From assembly GCA_027596075.1 (NCBI GenBank), contig JADGJC010000044.1, positions 124,001 to 188,000 on the forward strand: a DNA stretch of 64,000 nucleotides, read 5' to 3'. Position 1 is the first letter of the stretch; every line of letters begins with the position of its first letter. Below the pieces are notes generated by a model. The model did not search any database and was not told where the DNA came from. It worked only from the letters and a program-made list of their open reading frames with translations. The position numbers and the translations under genes are program-made. This document shows positions 16,344-26,741 of the stretch, piece after piece. Origin of the DNA: Rhizophlyctis rosea. Its lineage: Eukaryota; Chytridiomycota; Chytridiomycetes; Rhizophlyctidales; Rhizophlyctidaceae.

Positions 16344-17283
16344 TTACGCTTTCGCATCTTCAAACCCATTCTTTATCCAGTGCATTTGCGGCCAAATCTG
16401 GGAGAAGGTCAAGGTTGTATTACTTTTCAATTTGTGTTCGCGACGATGATGATCAGTATGTCCCCACATGGAAAGCATTCCCCGTTGGAATTGCTGCGAA
16501 TGCGACGTTGGTGATCATGTCATGCACTTACTTTGCAGAACACCTTCCCTCTTAGTAGTCCCATTGGAACAGGCCCATACGCTCGTGAATCCGTGGAGTT
16601 ATTGAAGTTGTCACCTTGTAGCCATACGTGACCTTTTGGGACCTGCCGGGAGCCGGGTTTGTTATGAGCTGATTCAAAGAATAGGATGAGATCTGTGATA
16701 AGGATACACACCGTGATGTACTCTCTATGTGGTTTTGTGGGATCGACGCATATTGTGTCTCCAGGCTAAACATTCATGAAGGAAAGAACATGAGTCTTTT
16801 ACGAACATTCAAGGGAAGCATCCTTCTCCGAAGGAGAGTCACGGACTTGAGACGAACGCACCAATCCTAGCACTCGTTTCAACACGCTCTTTGAGGGATC
16901 AGTTGGTGACACTGCCACGACCACCTCCCCCAGCGCAATTTTCCGTCTACGCCATGATATGCTTTCCATTAAGACCACGTCACCCCATACGTTGAAAGTT
17001 GGAAGCATGGAAGGGCCTATGCACTGGATTTTTGGGTGTAAGGAATTGTTTGTTTACAAATATTGGGATAAGTTGGAAAGTCGGGTGAGTGAGTGTATTT
17101 TGATACAAGACACATTAGAGTAGCAATATTTCGGCATCTTTACAACTGCAGACGTACAAAGGTGATCTCCCCGACATATTGTTGCAGGAGGAGCATCACG
17201 CACCCTCCTTGTGCGGCCCACCGAATGAGACTGAGGGCGGCGGGAATTCGGGAGGAGAGTTGGCGGGGCACTGCTGAGGTCAT
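16344..17283 (-). CDS. IMP1: mitochondrial inner membrane protease subunit, IMP1/IMMP1L type
   Basis: Five exons on the minus strand: 17283-17158, 17023-16862, 16765-16712, 16642-16532 and 16397-16344; 168 residues, close to the 166 of human IMMP1L. Exon 1 encodes a short N-terminal hydrophobic helix. The S26 signal-peptidase catalytic Ser is Ser47 in [10 protein letters not shown], and the catalytic Lys is Lys91 in SVLKRVLGL. Downstream blocks are [37 protein letters not shown] and KIWP, matching IMP1 rather than IMP2. The protein should remove sorting signals from intermembrane-space proteins as part of the IMP complex. It is divergent from the PNPO gene with a 420-bp shared upstream region. 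Both active-site residues are intact. Confidence 0.93.
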
Positions 17284-17703
17284 TCGGGGAGTCGTGACCG
17301 ACCGTGGATCGGAACGCTTGAGGAGTTGGGAGTGACAAGGTCAGCGAATAGAGAGTTCCTTTGAAGGGCGGGTGTTCTCAGTGTGTTAGATCCCTTCCTT
17401 TGAGAAATGAGTGGGTGCGCTGTGGTGTGGGAGGGTGGGAGCCTGGGAGGAAGGGATGGAATTTGATCATCATGATATGCATCGTGATGTTGCTTACGCA
17501 CGAAGCCCAAGCCACTCCCGACATGCGGAAAAATGAACAACCCTGGTCCAAGATCCAATTTTAGCGACTTGAGGACATGTGTTTCTCCAATGTTTACTTC
17601 TTCATCATATAACCAGCTCGAAACGGAACAGTCAAACCCAAAGAATGCCCACTGATATTTAGTGTGCACTCATAGTCAATAATTTAGTACCTTGGAACCA
17701 CCC
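17284..17703. promoter_or_regulatory. shared divergent promoter region of IMP1 and PNPO genes
   Basis: The 420 bp lie between two start codons pointing away from each other. Both products are compact housekeeping enzymes, one mitochondrial and the other with a possible mitochondrial leader. No clear TATA element was found; the region is flagged on geometry alone. Confidence 0.4.
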
Positions 17704-18543
17704 ATGCTGCGAGCCATTCGCGTCTGTAGTCACAGAGTCCATCGGAGTTCACTCGCATCCATCGCCAACCTGTCTGCCACTGCCTCCTTTTCCACAAACC
17801 TTTCCTGCAAAGCGAAACACGACAGTATGTCCCTCCACCCTGCAACTTCCCCCGCCGACGCCGCACCCGGCGATCAACATAACCCCATACACCATCCAGA
17901 AGTAGCGGCGATGAGGGTGAACTACACCGAGGACGTCCTTCTGGAGTCCGAGGCGGAGCGTCACCCCTTAGCCTTGTTTGAGAAATGGTTCAAACACGCT
18001 CGAGAAACCTCCCAACCAGGGGTAGAACCTAACGCGATGTGCTTATCTACCGCTTCGGCAGCTGGTCGCCCGTCCGCACGCATGGTGCTCCTAAAAGACT
18101 ACGACGAGCACGGATTCGTTTTCTTCACCAACCTAGAGTCGCGAAAGGGTCGAGAAATAAAGGAAAATCCATATGCGGCGTTAACATTCCTTTGGGGGCA
18201 GCGACAGGTCCGCATTGAAGGGAAGGTTGAGCCCGTGGCGAAGGAAGAGTGTGATGCATATTACACGTCTCGGCCAGTCGGGAGTAGAATTGGGGCATGG
18301 GCTTCGCCTCAAAGTCGGGCATTGCCGGGTGGAAGGGAGGAGCTGGAAAGGTTGGAGAAGGAAATGCGGGGACGATTTGAAGGGCAGGAGTCTATCCCAC
18401 GGCCACCATTTTGGGGAGGGTTTTGTGTGGTTCCCGATCGTATCGAGTTTTGGCAAGGACGACCGTCTCGGTTGCACGATAGGTTAGAATATAGTAGGAA
18501 AGAGGGCACTGATGTATGGACTGTAGTCAGACTTGCTCCGTAA
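17704..18543 (+). CDS. PDX3: pyridoxamine 5'-phosphate oxidase
   Basis: Single exon of 279 residues. I start it at the ATG at 17704; the open frame runs slightly further upstream, but without another ATG. Residues 1-45 are Ser/Arg-rich with few acidic residues, so a mitochondrial presequence is possible; an internal Met near residue 47 could give a cytosolic form. The catalytic domain has PNAMCLSTAS, RPSARMVLLKDYD, GFVFFTN, SRKGREI, PYAALTFLW, RQVRIEG, the SRIGAWASPQS block and the terminal IEFWQGRPSRLHDR, all standard for FMN-dependent PdxH/Pdx3 enzymes. It oxidises pyridoxamine or pyridoxine phosphate to pyridoxal phosphate in the vitamin B6 salvage pathway. Confidence 0.95.
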   Translation: MLRAIRVCSHRVHRSSLASIANLSATASFSTNLSCKAKHDSMSLHPATSPADAAPGDQHNPIHHPEVAAMRVNYTEDVLLESEAERHPLALFEKWFKHARETSQPGVEPNAMCLSTASAAGRPSARMVLLKDYDEHGFVFFTNLESRKGREIKENPYAALTFLWGQRQVRIEGKVEPVAKEECDAYYTSRPVGSRIGAWASPQSRALPGGREELERLEKEMRGRFEGQESIPRPPFWGGFCVVPDRIEFWQGRPSRLHDRLEYSRKEGTDVWTVVRLAP

Positions 18544-20732
18544 AAGCAGGCAAAATAACATCAACTTCCTTCTATTGACAACTGCTATTATGCATGACGT
18601 GTGGGTGCATGTCGCCGCTTGGATGTGGAGCCAGTGGTACATCACTCTGCTGGCTCGATGCCGGGGATGAGACCCTCTCAGAGTTATTCTGAAGACTAAG
18701 ATCCTTATAATTAGGACCTTGAGAAGTTCATGTTCTTGGCACCGATACGTGGCTTCGCAGGTTGCTACCCGAAATTTCAGATGAAATAGCCCACTGCAAG
18801 CACGCGACCCATAGGTTCGCAATTTTCTCTAATCATGCTGTGTGGCCATTACAATACACCATTGTAATTGCAGGCGATACGCTAGGCCTGATATTGACGT
18901 GACGTCAGCTGGTGTCCTCCGAGGTCTCCAACCCAAAGGTTTGGATACCCACATTTCCGTCCGCGAAACGAATGAAGTGAGAGCACACAACCGAACCCAG
19001 CAGACACTCAATAAGTGACGTAAGGAGTTATTTCCGGCGGCTCGGATGTGAATATGAGTTATTTCCGGCGGCTCGGATATGAATATGAAGGATTTTTTGG
19101 GCGGAGGGCTGGACACTGAAATCCCTGATTCAAAAATAAGGACACCCAATTCGGCGGCTTGGCCGAGAGTCTGCGCCCCGCCACGTGTGTCACCATGGGT
19201 TGAAATTGATTTGTGACACCAGGGGATCGGGATCGTGGGTGGGACCCTCCCCAAGGAAAACGTGCGCTCTCCCAAAAACCTGGTGGCAATTCAGACGCAA
19301 CTCTAAAGGAGACTTCCACGAACCAGCTGCAGGAGGCTTGCAATTGTTGGCTTCCATGCAATCCGATATGGGCTTGATGTCCTGACCAATGGTTCCAACG
19401 TCCTTCCCATATCATGTTTAAGCGCCAACAATGATGAAAGTCGATGGTGACAGTTGGCGTTGGACCCTGTTGACCGCGCTGCTTCAACTTCCTGCAATGG
19501 AGAATTTTGACAGGTGGCCCATCAGGGACGAACCTATAATCCGGGAAATGAGGGAAAACAGCTTAACTGACAGGCTATATGGCCGGAAATGAAGCAGGCA
19601 GCTTTGTGGGCTACACTATGCATTATCGATTCTGGCCTCCTCCAGCCGTGCCTCCTGAATTTTGGGTTGACCAAATGGCGAGCAGGCAGTGCGCACGCAT
19701 TCCAAAATTCTCCTCAAGGAGGTCGGCAATTAGAATCCCTATTACCGGAATTTCATTCAGTACATTTGGGCCTGTTCTCCAACTGTCCGACATTATTCCT
19801 CCCCCATGAGTTCAGATACTGGATATCAAACATCTGGCGTCATATGTAACATGGAGGTGCTGCATTGCTGGTGGTGAAACGCATGATATAAAAGATCGAG
19901 ACGGCATAAGGCCAGCCGTTGAGTGCTTGTTCACGTCTATCCCCGTCCTTGATGAAAGATAGCTCGGTATTATTGTTTTTCTGAGGACGCGCAAAGGTTT
20001 CTTATTTTGTTTACATATCGGTTGTCAATCGTGCCCCGGTCCACCAGTTTCGTTTCGAACTTGAGTTTACTCTCCCACCACCCGATTCGCGTGTCTCTGC
20101 AAGTTCCCAATTTTTTAATATAAAGAAGACACTATCTCGCAACCCCGCAATCCGCCTTTTCCATTCCATCCGCTTCATCTGTACATGCACCCTACTCCTG
20201 TCGCGAACCTTATCAAAGTCCGCTTCATCACACCCACAACCAATACCGCACACTGTCCCAGTCAATCAGCTCGAAAGTCAACCACTTGATTATTCCCGCC
20301 CGGATCGAGTCGTAATTTTCATAGCGGCTGAGCCATAGTCGCATGAAATCATACGAAGCTTGCTCTTATATAGAATAGATAGATTGCTGCTTCCACAATT
20401 CGAATTTGGTATCCATAGAGCACGACAAAATATGGGAGATACCGCAGCATACCTTAAATTAGAAGAAGCGAATCCCAACACCATGCTCACCAGGTAAGGA
20501 TTTTTTTTTCCAACCTTTGATTTGGAGGTCAAGTCCCTGGCTGCTGTGTGGGTCGTGGGGCTGGGGAGGGGGTGAGGGGCGCGCGTGCTGCGCTTAGCCC
20601 GTTTGTGACGTTTGAAGGATGCCCCAATTTGAGTGAACTTAACGCTAACAATAGCACGCCTCATCTCGCGTTTCTCAACAATACAGATCTCCAACACACC
20701 AACATTACACAGCACCTGAGCGCACCCTATCC
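18544..20732. other. 2.2-kb gene-poor region
   Basis: No open frame in this stretch starts with ATG and looks conserved. The leftward frame at 19275-18829 opens from TTG and has no domain. The region contains an imperfect 31-bp tandem duplication at 19025-19086. The right end should hold the promoter and leader of the C2H2 zinc-finger gene. Confidence 0.5.
19025..19086. repeat. 31-bp tandem repeat, two copies
   Basis: The unit gagttatttccggcggctcg plus eleven more bases occurs twice head to tail at 19025-19055 and 19056-19086. The copies differ at one position (g in the first, a in the second). It lies outside any recognised gene. Confidence 0.85.
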
Positions 20733-21728
20733 ATGTCAGCAGAGTCTTTGGACTTGAACGCTCTCAAACTCGAGTCAGATGACTACGCGTTCGAGTTTGA
20801 CAAGGAGTTGCAAGATCTCCTCACAACGGCGTATGGCTTGAAGGAGACGCCAGCAACTCCCACTCTTACCACTTCCGCGTCTCCCGCTTCAACGACTTCA
20901 GTGGCGCCAGCGCCATTTCTCTCCTGGTACCATACACCCACGCCCTCCCCAACATATGTGTCTCAACACCAGCAGCTCGAGCATTTCACTTGGCCCTCAC
21001 CCATCAGTGACAACAGCGTTGAAACCTGCCCGAGTCCCTTCCAAGACAGCGTCACGAGTGATGGCTGCTTCTCTCCACTTCCTTCCGCGATCGACCCGTC
21101 AGTATTCTCGGAACACAGCCGGAATTATACCCAAAACGGATCCCATCACTACCCGCATTCCTTCCAATTCGCACGTTCTCCTTCCCCAGCGTCCTTCTCA
21201 GAAGATGGCTCACATGGGCCCCTCACACCTCCACCGTCACCTTTCCACGCCGAGTTCCGTCGACCTGGCGTTCCCCCTCTTGACCTCCACGTGATTGACG
21301 AAGAGGACTATCCATCCTCCCCCTTATCCACATCCTCCACAATCTCCTCGCCATACCCCGCAACACCAGTCACCCCCACCCTCCCTCTCCCTTTCTCCAC
21401 CTCGTCCACTATCTCAAAGTCCCACACATCCGCCGACGGCAAGAAGCAAAAGAAACGCGTCTGGTACTGCAAGCTCCCTGGCTGCACCAAACAATACGGA
21501 ACCGGCGCCGGTCTCCGATGGCACCTCAAGCACTTCCACAAGCAGCAGAGCAAGCGAGCTGTCAACAAGAAGCCCCTTGCTTTCCGATGCGAGGAGTGCG
21601 ACAAGGCGTACTCTACCATGGCGGGATTGCGGTACCACCGTAAGACGGTTGCTCATATGGAAGTCATCGGAAGGGTCCAAATGATGCCCAGCGGGCCTGG
21701 GAGTGGACTCATCGGCGTGACTGCTTAG
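20733..21728 (+). CDS. C2H2 zinc-finger protein of SFP1/JAZF1 type
   Basis: Single exon of 331 residues. Residues 1 to about 235 are rich in Ser, Thr and Pro, typical of a transactivation or disordered region. The C-terminal 95 residues hold two C2H2 fingers: YCKLPGCTKQYGTG followed by LRWHLKHFH, and FRCEECDKAYST followed by LRYHRKTVAH. A basic run KKQKKRVWY precedes the first finger and could be a nuclear localisation signal. The wide C-x4-C spacing of finger 1 and the GLRYH pattern of finger 2 resemble SFP1/JAZF1-family regulators, which control ribosome biogenesis and metabolic genes. Target genes cannot be inferred from the neighbours. The start at 20733 is the first ATG of a long unbroken frame. 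Confidence 0.85.
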   Translation: MSAESLDLNALKLESDDYAFEFDKELQDLLTTAYGLKETPATPTLTTSASPASTTSVAPAPFLSWYHTPTPSPTYVSQHQQLEHFTWPSPISDNSVETCPSPFQDSVTSDGCFSPLPSAIDPSVFSEHSRNYTQNGSHHYPHSFQFARSPSPASFSEDGSHGPLTPPPSPFHAEFRRPGVPPLDLHVIDEEDYPSSPLSTSSTISSPYPATPVTPTLPLPFSTSSTISKSHTSADGKKQKKRVWYCKLPGCTKQYGTGAGLRWHLKHFHKQQSKRAVNKKPLAFRCEECDKAYSTMAGLRYHRKTVAHMEVIGRVQMMPSGPGSGLIGVTA

Positions 21729-22518
21729 ATAGTGGCGGGTTTTGTTTCTAGGGTTCGGGTTCGGGTTGTTGTGTTTTGAAAGCACATTAATGTGTACATA
21801 TTACAAGGCCATACCATTTGCACCGTCAAATGTATGGTATAGAGCAATTAGTTTTTCTTTTTTTCCTCCAATAAGGAGCTTTTCTCCATTCAGGAGTTTT
21901 CCCCACGTTGTAGATACCAACAATAAACACTTTCAATACCGCGTCAGTACTTATTTTGTGTGCTGTGCTTTGAATTTCATATGCAAGGATGAATATAGCA
22001 GCAATGGTTATTTGTGCCCCACTTCTTTGATTCTGCTATCGACATACGGCTTCAAAGTGTCTGGATGGACCTTCAGCCTTTGGTCGTTTGGCCTACGATT
22101 TGGGTTTCTCCATACTCTCTGTGGTGCAAGTTCACCAAGACAGGCATTCGTCAGTTTCCAACAGGTGAGAAGCACTTGTACATGGTGCGCGAATGCTTCG
22201 ATATCTGCTAGCATTTATTGGCGCGCTGTGCCTTCCCGCTGGAAGCTGGAGGAGGGTCAGCTTTTCCGTCCGGAAGTGGGTGATTGTGCTTGATGACAAG
22301 ACAAGTTGATCACCGTGCCACCACACGATAAAGACCCGCAAGGGTCCTCAAACTTGCCAATGTCCACGATCCCATTGCAAACATTTCTCGCCGGCTGTAT
22401 AACCATTTCTTTTATCCATTCAAAATCCTGATTGGAAAACAAAAACAACTTCACAGACCGAATGATCTTATCTCAATTCCTACAACAAATCAAACTTCCG
22501 GCGTCATAACGTGCTGCA
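21729..22518. other. intergenic region, no gene seen
   Basis: This is the 3' flank of the zinc-finger gene and the 5' flank of the 219-residue unknown gene. A frame from 21742 opens with TTG inside the 3' flank and has no domain; I treat it as non-coding. A short gggttc triplet run occurs near 21750. Confidence 0.5.
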
Positions 22519-23178
22519 ATGCCAACAGACACGGACACCCCAATTACCTGCACAAACCTCCCAACCTTCTTCACCCTCCTAAGCCCCAGCACGTCACTAG
22601 AAGCTCGAACAAGCTGGACAAACAATCTCGCCTCAGCATTCATCCCCATCCTCTCCCACGCCATCGAACAATCTCTCACAGACTTCACAATCCAAATCGA
22701 CCCCCTCGGCACCCTCCACAACGTCCCCTCCGTCTTAACATCAACACCACACCACACTCAGACCTGGTCCCTCTTCGGCGGCTCCCTCACCGCTTCCGCA
22801 TCCCTAGCCGGCACATCCGACAAATTCGATTTCATATCCGCTTTCAATAACGGGTTGGAACAGAATCTCGCAATGTGTCATATGGGCGTGGTGCCGGTGG
22901 AGATTGATAACGGAAAGCATCACGGTCCTGGGTTGTTAGATCCCATCCCACAGTCGCTACCCGCGCCTGTGTTGGATGGACTTCCTGCTTTGAATGTGGG
23001 AGGCATAGGGAGGATTTGTAGAGTGAAGGAGCATAGAGGGAAGCAGATACTGCATATGGAGGAAGGGGGTGCGAAGGAACCCGTAGCTAGTCTGACATAT
23101 GGAGACGGGTGGACAGTGCAATTTCATAATCTGCCAACGCTGGTCGATATGGGCATACGAGCAGGCATCTTCACATAA
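22519..23178 (+). CDS. hypothetical protein, 219 residues
   Basis: Single open frame from an ATG at 22519, 219 residues. No domain was recognised. It has no signal peptide or membrane segment. The composition is mixed, with a Thr/Ser-rich first half and a second half that includes the blocks LFGGSLTASASLAG, PALNVGGIGRICRV and VASLTYGDGWTVQFHNLP, which look like an ordinary folded beta-rich domain. The frame ends only 66 bp from the stop codon of the convergent DONSON gene. Codon use resembles its neighbours and the unbroken length argues for a real gene. Confidence 0.68.
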   Translation: MPTDTDTPITCTNLPTFFTLLSPSTSLEARTSWTNNLASAFIPILSHAIEQSLTDFTIQIDPLGTLHNVPSVLTSTPHHTQTWSLFGGSLTASASLAGTSDKFDFISAFNNGLEQNLAMCHMGVVPVEIDNGKHHGPGLLDPIPQSLPAPVLDGLPALNVGGIGRICRVKEHRGKQILHMEEGGAKEPVASLTYGDGWTVQFHNLPTLVDMGIRAGIFT

Positions 23179-23244
23179 CAAGAGTTACAACTTTCTCACA
23201 CTAGCAGACAAGGTAGCCAGTGATTTGTTTGCACATGTCTTTCT

Positions 23245-25811
23245 TCAATTAGAACGAAACATGCCCCGCTCACATATCAGCGAGTCCAGCTTAGCCGTCT
23301 TTGGGCGCCAAAGGTCTCCATCCCGGGACTCTGGCACTCCTGCGTTCAGGCCGACAGTCCTCGCATCTGTCTGCAAACGCGTTGTGAAGTCGACAGATGA
23401 GGCATGCTCTTCATAAGAGCTTTGTGACTCCCTCAGGATCTCCATCAGCGATGCGAAAGCGGTTGGTAGTATGTGTCCCGTAATGCGAAGTGTATGTCGG
23501 ACCGAGATTGTATCTGGCCCCGAATTTCGGCGGGTGGCATTGCGGACTGGACCATTTCTCGTGATCTATCAAAACCGATTCTGTCAGAACTTTGATATCA
23601 TGGGCTCTTGGTCAAGTTCCAATCACGTACCTCCGCAGTTCGTAAACAGCCATTTAAAAACGGACTTGGAGCTAAGAGCATGGGAAACTTCTCAGCACGA
23701 CGTTCGATGCGCGGCTCCTTCCAATTCAAGAGGAAATCAAACAATCCATGGACGTTGTTGTGACCAACGAAATGCAAGGCTGAGCCACCCTCTTGTTGCC
23801 TAGTAGATGGAACCGGTTGAGTCAGAGGTCGGTCTGTAAAATGAAATCCCGTCCCAACTGACTGCATGCGTGCCGGTGCCTTCTGCGCATCCACAAACTC
23901 CTTGTCCTCCGGCAGTCCAAGCTCCTCTTCCTCTTGTTCTACTACTTCTGCAGAGTGTGTTGACCGCTTCCCCCTTCGAACCTCGCGAAAATCAATATCT
24001 AACAAGGGAATCATGAACGTCAATGCCGCCGGTCCATCGAATGAATGATCTGCCAATACATACCATCATTTTCCAACTGTTTGCGTATACCGGGAGACGA
24101 CTTCGACATGATGGCCTCACAATCCATGCCCTTGGTGGCGCTTTCTCCAAAGAACAATACCGAGAATTCTGAGTTGAGGTAGTAGAAATACGGGCTCTGA
24201 CCATTGCGGGTGATGTGGTACAAGGATTGGAATGCCCGCTTCCTAACAAGTATGGATTAGAGAGGAATGTCTGAGCCAAAGACTTGAAACGCTATACCAT
24301 GCTTCCTCCGACTGCAGAAATGTCTTGTACTCCAGATCTTGCTCTGGTTCCAACACGGCCTTATCGGCCACCTTTCCCAAAATCTTGGTTATGGTGGACA
24401 CACGAATGGGCGACGGGATTTCAATGGGATATGTCCAATGATATAGGCAATGCCGTAGTGATGTCTGTCTTGCGTATCAGATACAAGTTCACGGAAGGGG
24501 TTGCTATTGGCCCATACCTGTCTATTTTCCGACTTGCACTGTGCAACAAAACTGATGAGGTTAGCCGAGTCTTCAGCCGAATTTTGTTGTGAGCACCATT
24601 CGAAGGAGACGTCCGATGTGAATGTGGCAGATGTTTTCACCGTCCAGTCCATCGGTGGTTGTAAGTGAGCCTATGGCAACCGTTTACATGTATATATGCA
24701 GGATTTCGAGGAACACCAAGCGCTTACCATCACGGCCATGCGCGGCTTCTTTGAAACGTTGTCCAAATGAAGCTTGCTATGTTCATCATTCGATGTTGAA
24801 AGCACATCGAATGGTGTCAGTTCGTTGGCAGCATCGGTCTGTCATGAACGGTTGAATATTTAAGATGTTCGATCATATTGTGAAATAAGTTCTCGTACCG
24901 TACCGTAGGCACTTTACGCAAAATCTTGGAGAATCTTGACAATGATATTGGTGATTCTTTGTCAGGAGCGTCTGTTGAATTTGCGACATCTGAAACGTCA
25001 ACTTCAGTCGTCACAGACTGTGTTGCTTTATCCATGTCGGGTTCCGCTTCCGATGTTGCGGAATCTTCGTCAGAAGTTTCGTCCTCCATGGTCCAGGATT
25101 CGACTTTGTGTTTTGGTAGGGCGAAAACCGCGGGTTCGTGGTCGAGTGTACTTGATAGCAAACCAGCTGGACAAGACAAAGACCGCGCTGACTGAGATGT
25201 TGCTCGTGAGCTCCCCCATACAGGCGTAGATGGCGGGCATTAAGTATCCTTACCTCTCGCAATCCTTCTACCACATGGCGTCCCGCCTTCACTTCGGACA
25301 TCAGGCCAGAATCTATTGCCTCCATACTGGCCACTTCCTCACTGTCCACGTCGCGTGAAAGAGTGCGAAGAACATGGAATGGGTTGACCTTTTTCGTTGA
25401 TTTTTTGGATTCAGGCGTTGAATTGGACTTACAAGCAAAGGGATTTAGTTCAAGGGACGAGTTGCTTTTGGTTGAAGGTGCTTTCTGACCGAAAACCGAG
25501 AATGCAAGTGTTCCGGTCATGATGGGGAGCGGAGAGCCGGAATTAAGGTGGGTTACCGCGGAGGTGGTGGATGGTTTGTACTGCTGCTTCTGAGATACCG
25601 ATGTTGATGGGCCCCCTTCGCCATCAGTTTTAAGTGGAGCTATTGCTTCCTTTTTCATTAATGGGACTGTTGCACGCTTTTTCAGCTGCTTTTGCTGTCA
25701 TGCAAATGGCGAAGTGTAAGATAGCAGACTCAATAAGGCAGCGTTCGGTTTCCCACTTACTCTCAGTGCAGCCAAGTCCGCTGGCCTCTTCTTTGGATTT
25801 TGTGCAGTCAT
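23245..25811 (-). CDS. DONSON homologue (replisome/CMG-assembly factor)
   Basis: Nine exons on the minus strand: 25811-25761, 25694-25254, 25191-24904, 24838-24728, 24670-24518, 24464-24298, 24242-24064, 23998-23631 and 23565-23245; 692 residues in frame. The N-terminal third is disordered, contains two NPF motifs (LNPFACK and VNPFHVL) and a basic start. The conserved core includes MDWTVKTSATFTSDVSFEW, RHCLYHWTYP, WKRAFQSLYHITRNG, SPYFYYLNSEFSVLFFG, a VHGLFDFLLNW block and RHTLRITGHILPTAFASLM, each aligning by eye with human DONSON. In animals DONSON helps deliver GINS to MCM to form the CMG helicase and protects stalled forks. Human DONSON is 566 residues; the extra length is N-terminal. Gene identity rests on block order; exon edges are inferred. 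Confidence 0.85.
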
Positions 25812-26741
25812 GCGTGCAGTTCCGCGCGCAGTTCCTCGATGGTGGGAGCGTGTTCTGTATGTAGCGAAGTTTCTCCCGACACGTTGTCACTATGATTGCG
25901 TTCTGTGCTTCGTTGAAGCGGCTTGCTTGCAGCTCAGTGGGCAGGGGGAGGAGTACAAGTGGCGACTATTAAGCGTGATGGGTATGTATGTATGTGTGTA
26001 GGGCCCACGTTGAGAATAGATGAAGGAGAGAAAGGTTCGACAGTTTTGAGGGTGAGGTGAGGGCGTGTCATGTGAATGGGCGGCCAGTGGTGGCCAGTGG
26101 TTGTGTCCGAGGTGCCTGGACGGTCATCTCAGATCCAATCAGTGCTGCGCAATATAACCCCATTTGAGCAAATGTCAATTTAATTGGTGGTTGAGTGCTC
26201 TGGCCTCTGATGGGTCGGCTGATGGGAAAAGGTGGGGATTCTGGGGAAGAACACTCAGGCTGACCCAGGTCACCAAGCCTGCACACAGGGGTGAAACTGA
26301 AGTTGCAAAGTATTTTGCTGTGTTGCTTCTCTCTCTTCCTCCATCACCTGCTCGCAACCACCTGGCATCGTCTGCATATCGCGCGCCGCGTACAACTTTT
26401 TGCAGCGCCAGAAAGTCATCTCCACCTGCAGACTCTCGCGCAACGCGTATGAAAACTTCGAAGGGCGCAGTGGCACAGGCAGGTACCTTTCACATTCTCC
26501 TGATCCAGGGAAAGAGCGACCTCGCTCCTGGTACATATCCGACTGCTCACAAAGCCCTTGACACTTTACAGTGAACGTATAGAGCTCACTCACTCATAAA
26601 TACGATCAAGGGTACACAGCGATAAGGAAGACGCGTCCACGCTAGGCAGTCATTGCTCGTCAGACGAGCTCGTCCTTTCTGATCCCACACTGAAGGTACG
26701 TGTTCCCATTTCAATAAGCGGGGACCCGATGGACAATATCA
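25812..26741. other. divergent intergenic region
   Basis: Lies between the starts of the leftward DONSON gene and the rightward coiled-coil gene. No supported gene. If the coiled-coil gene has an upstream untranslated exon it would be here; ggtacgtg near 26696 looks like a splice donor and would fit that. Confidence 0.45.

Noticed and set aside
18829..19275. Leftward 148-residue frame
   Set aside because: It opens from TTG rather than ATG, runs through the 31-bp tandem repeat and has no recognisable domain.
21742..22293. Rightward 183-residue frame after the zinc-finger gene
   Set aside because: It opens from TTG within the 3' flank and its composition (Phe, Ser and Cys rich) is typical of translated non-coding DNA.
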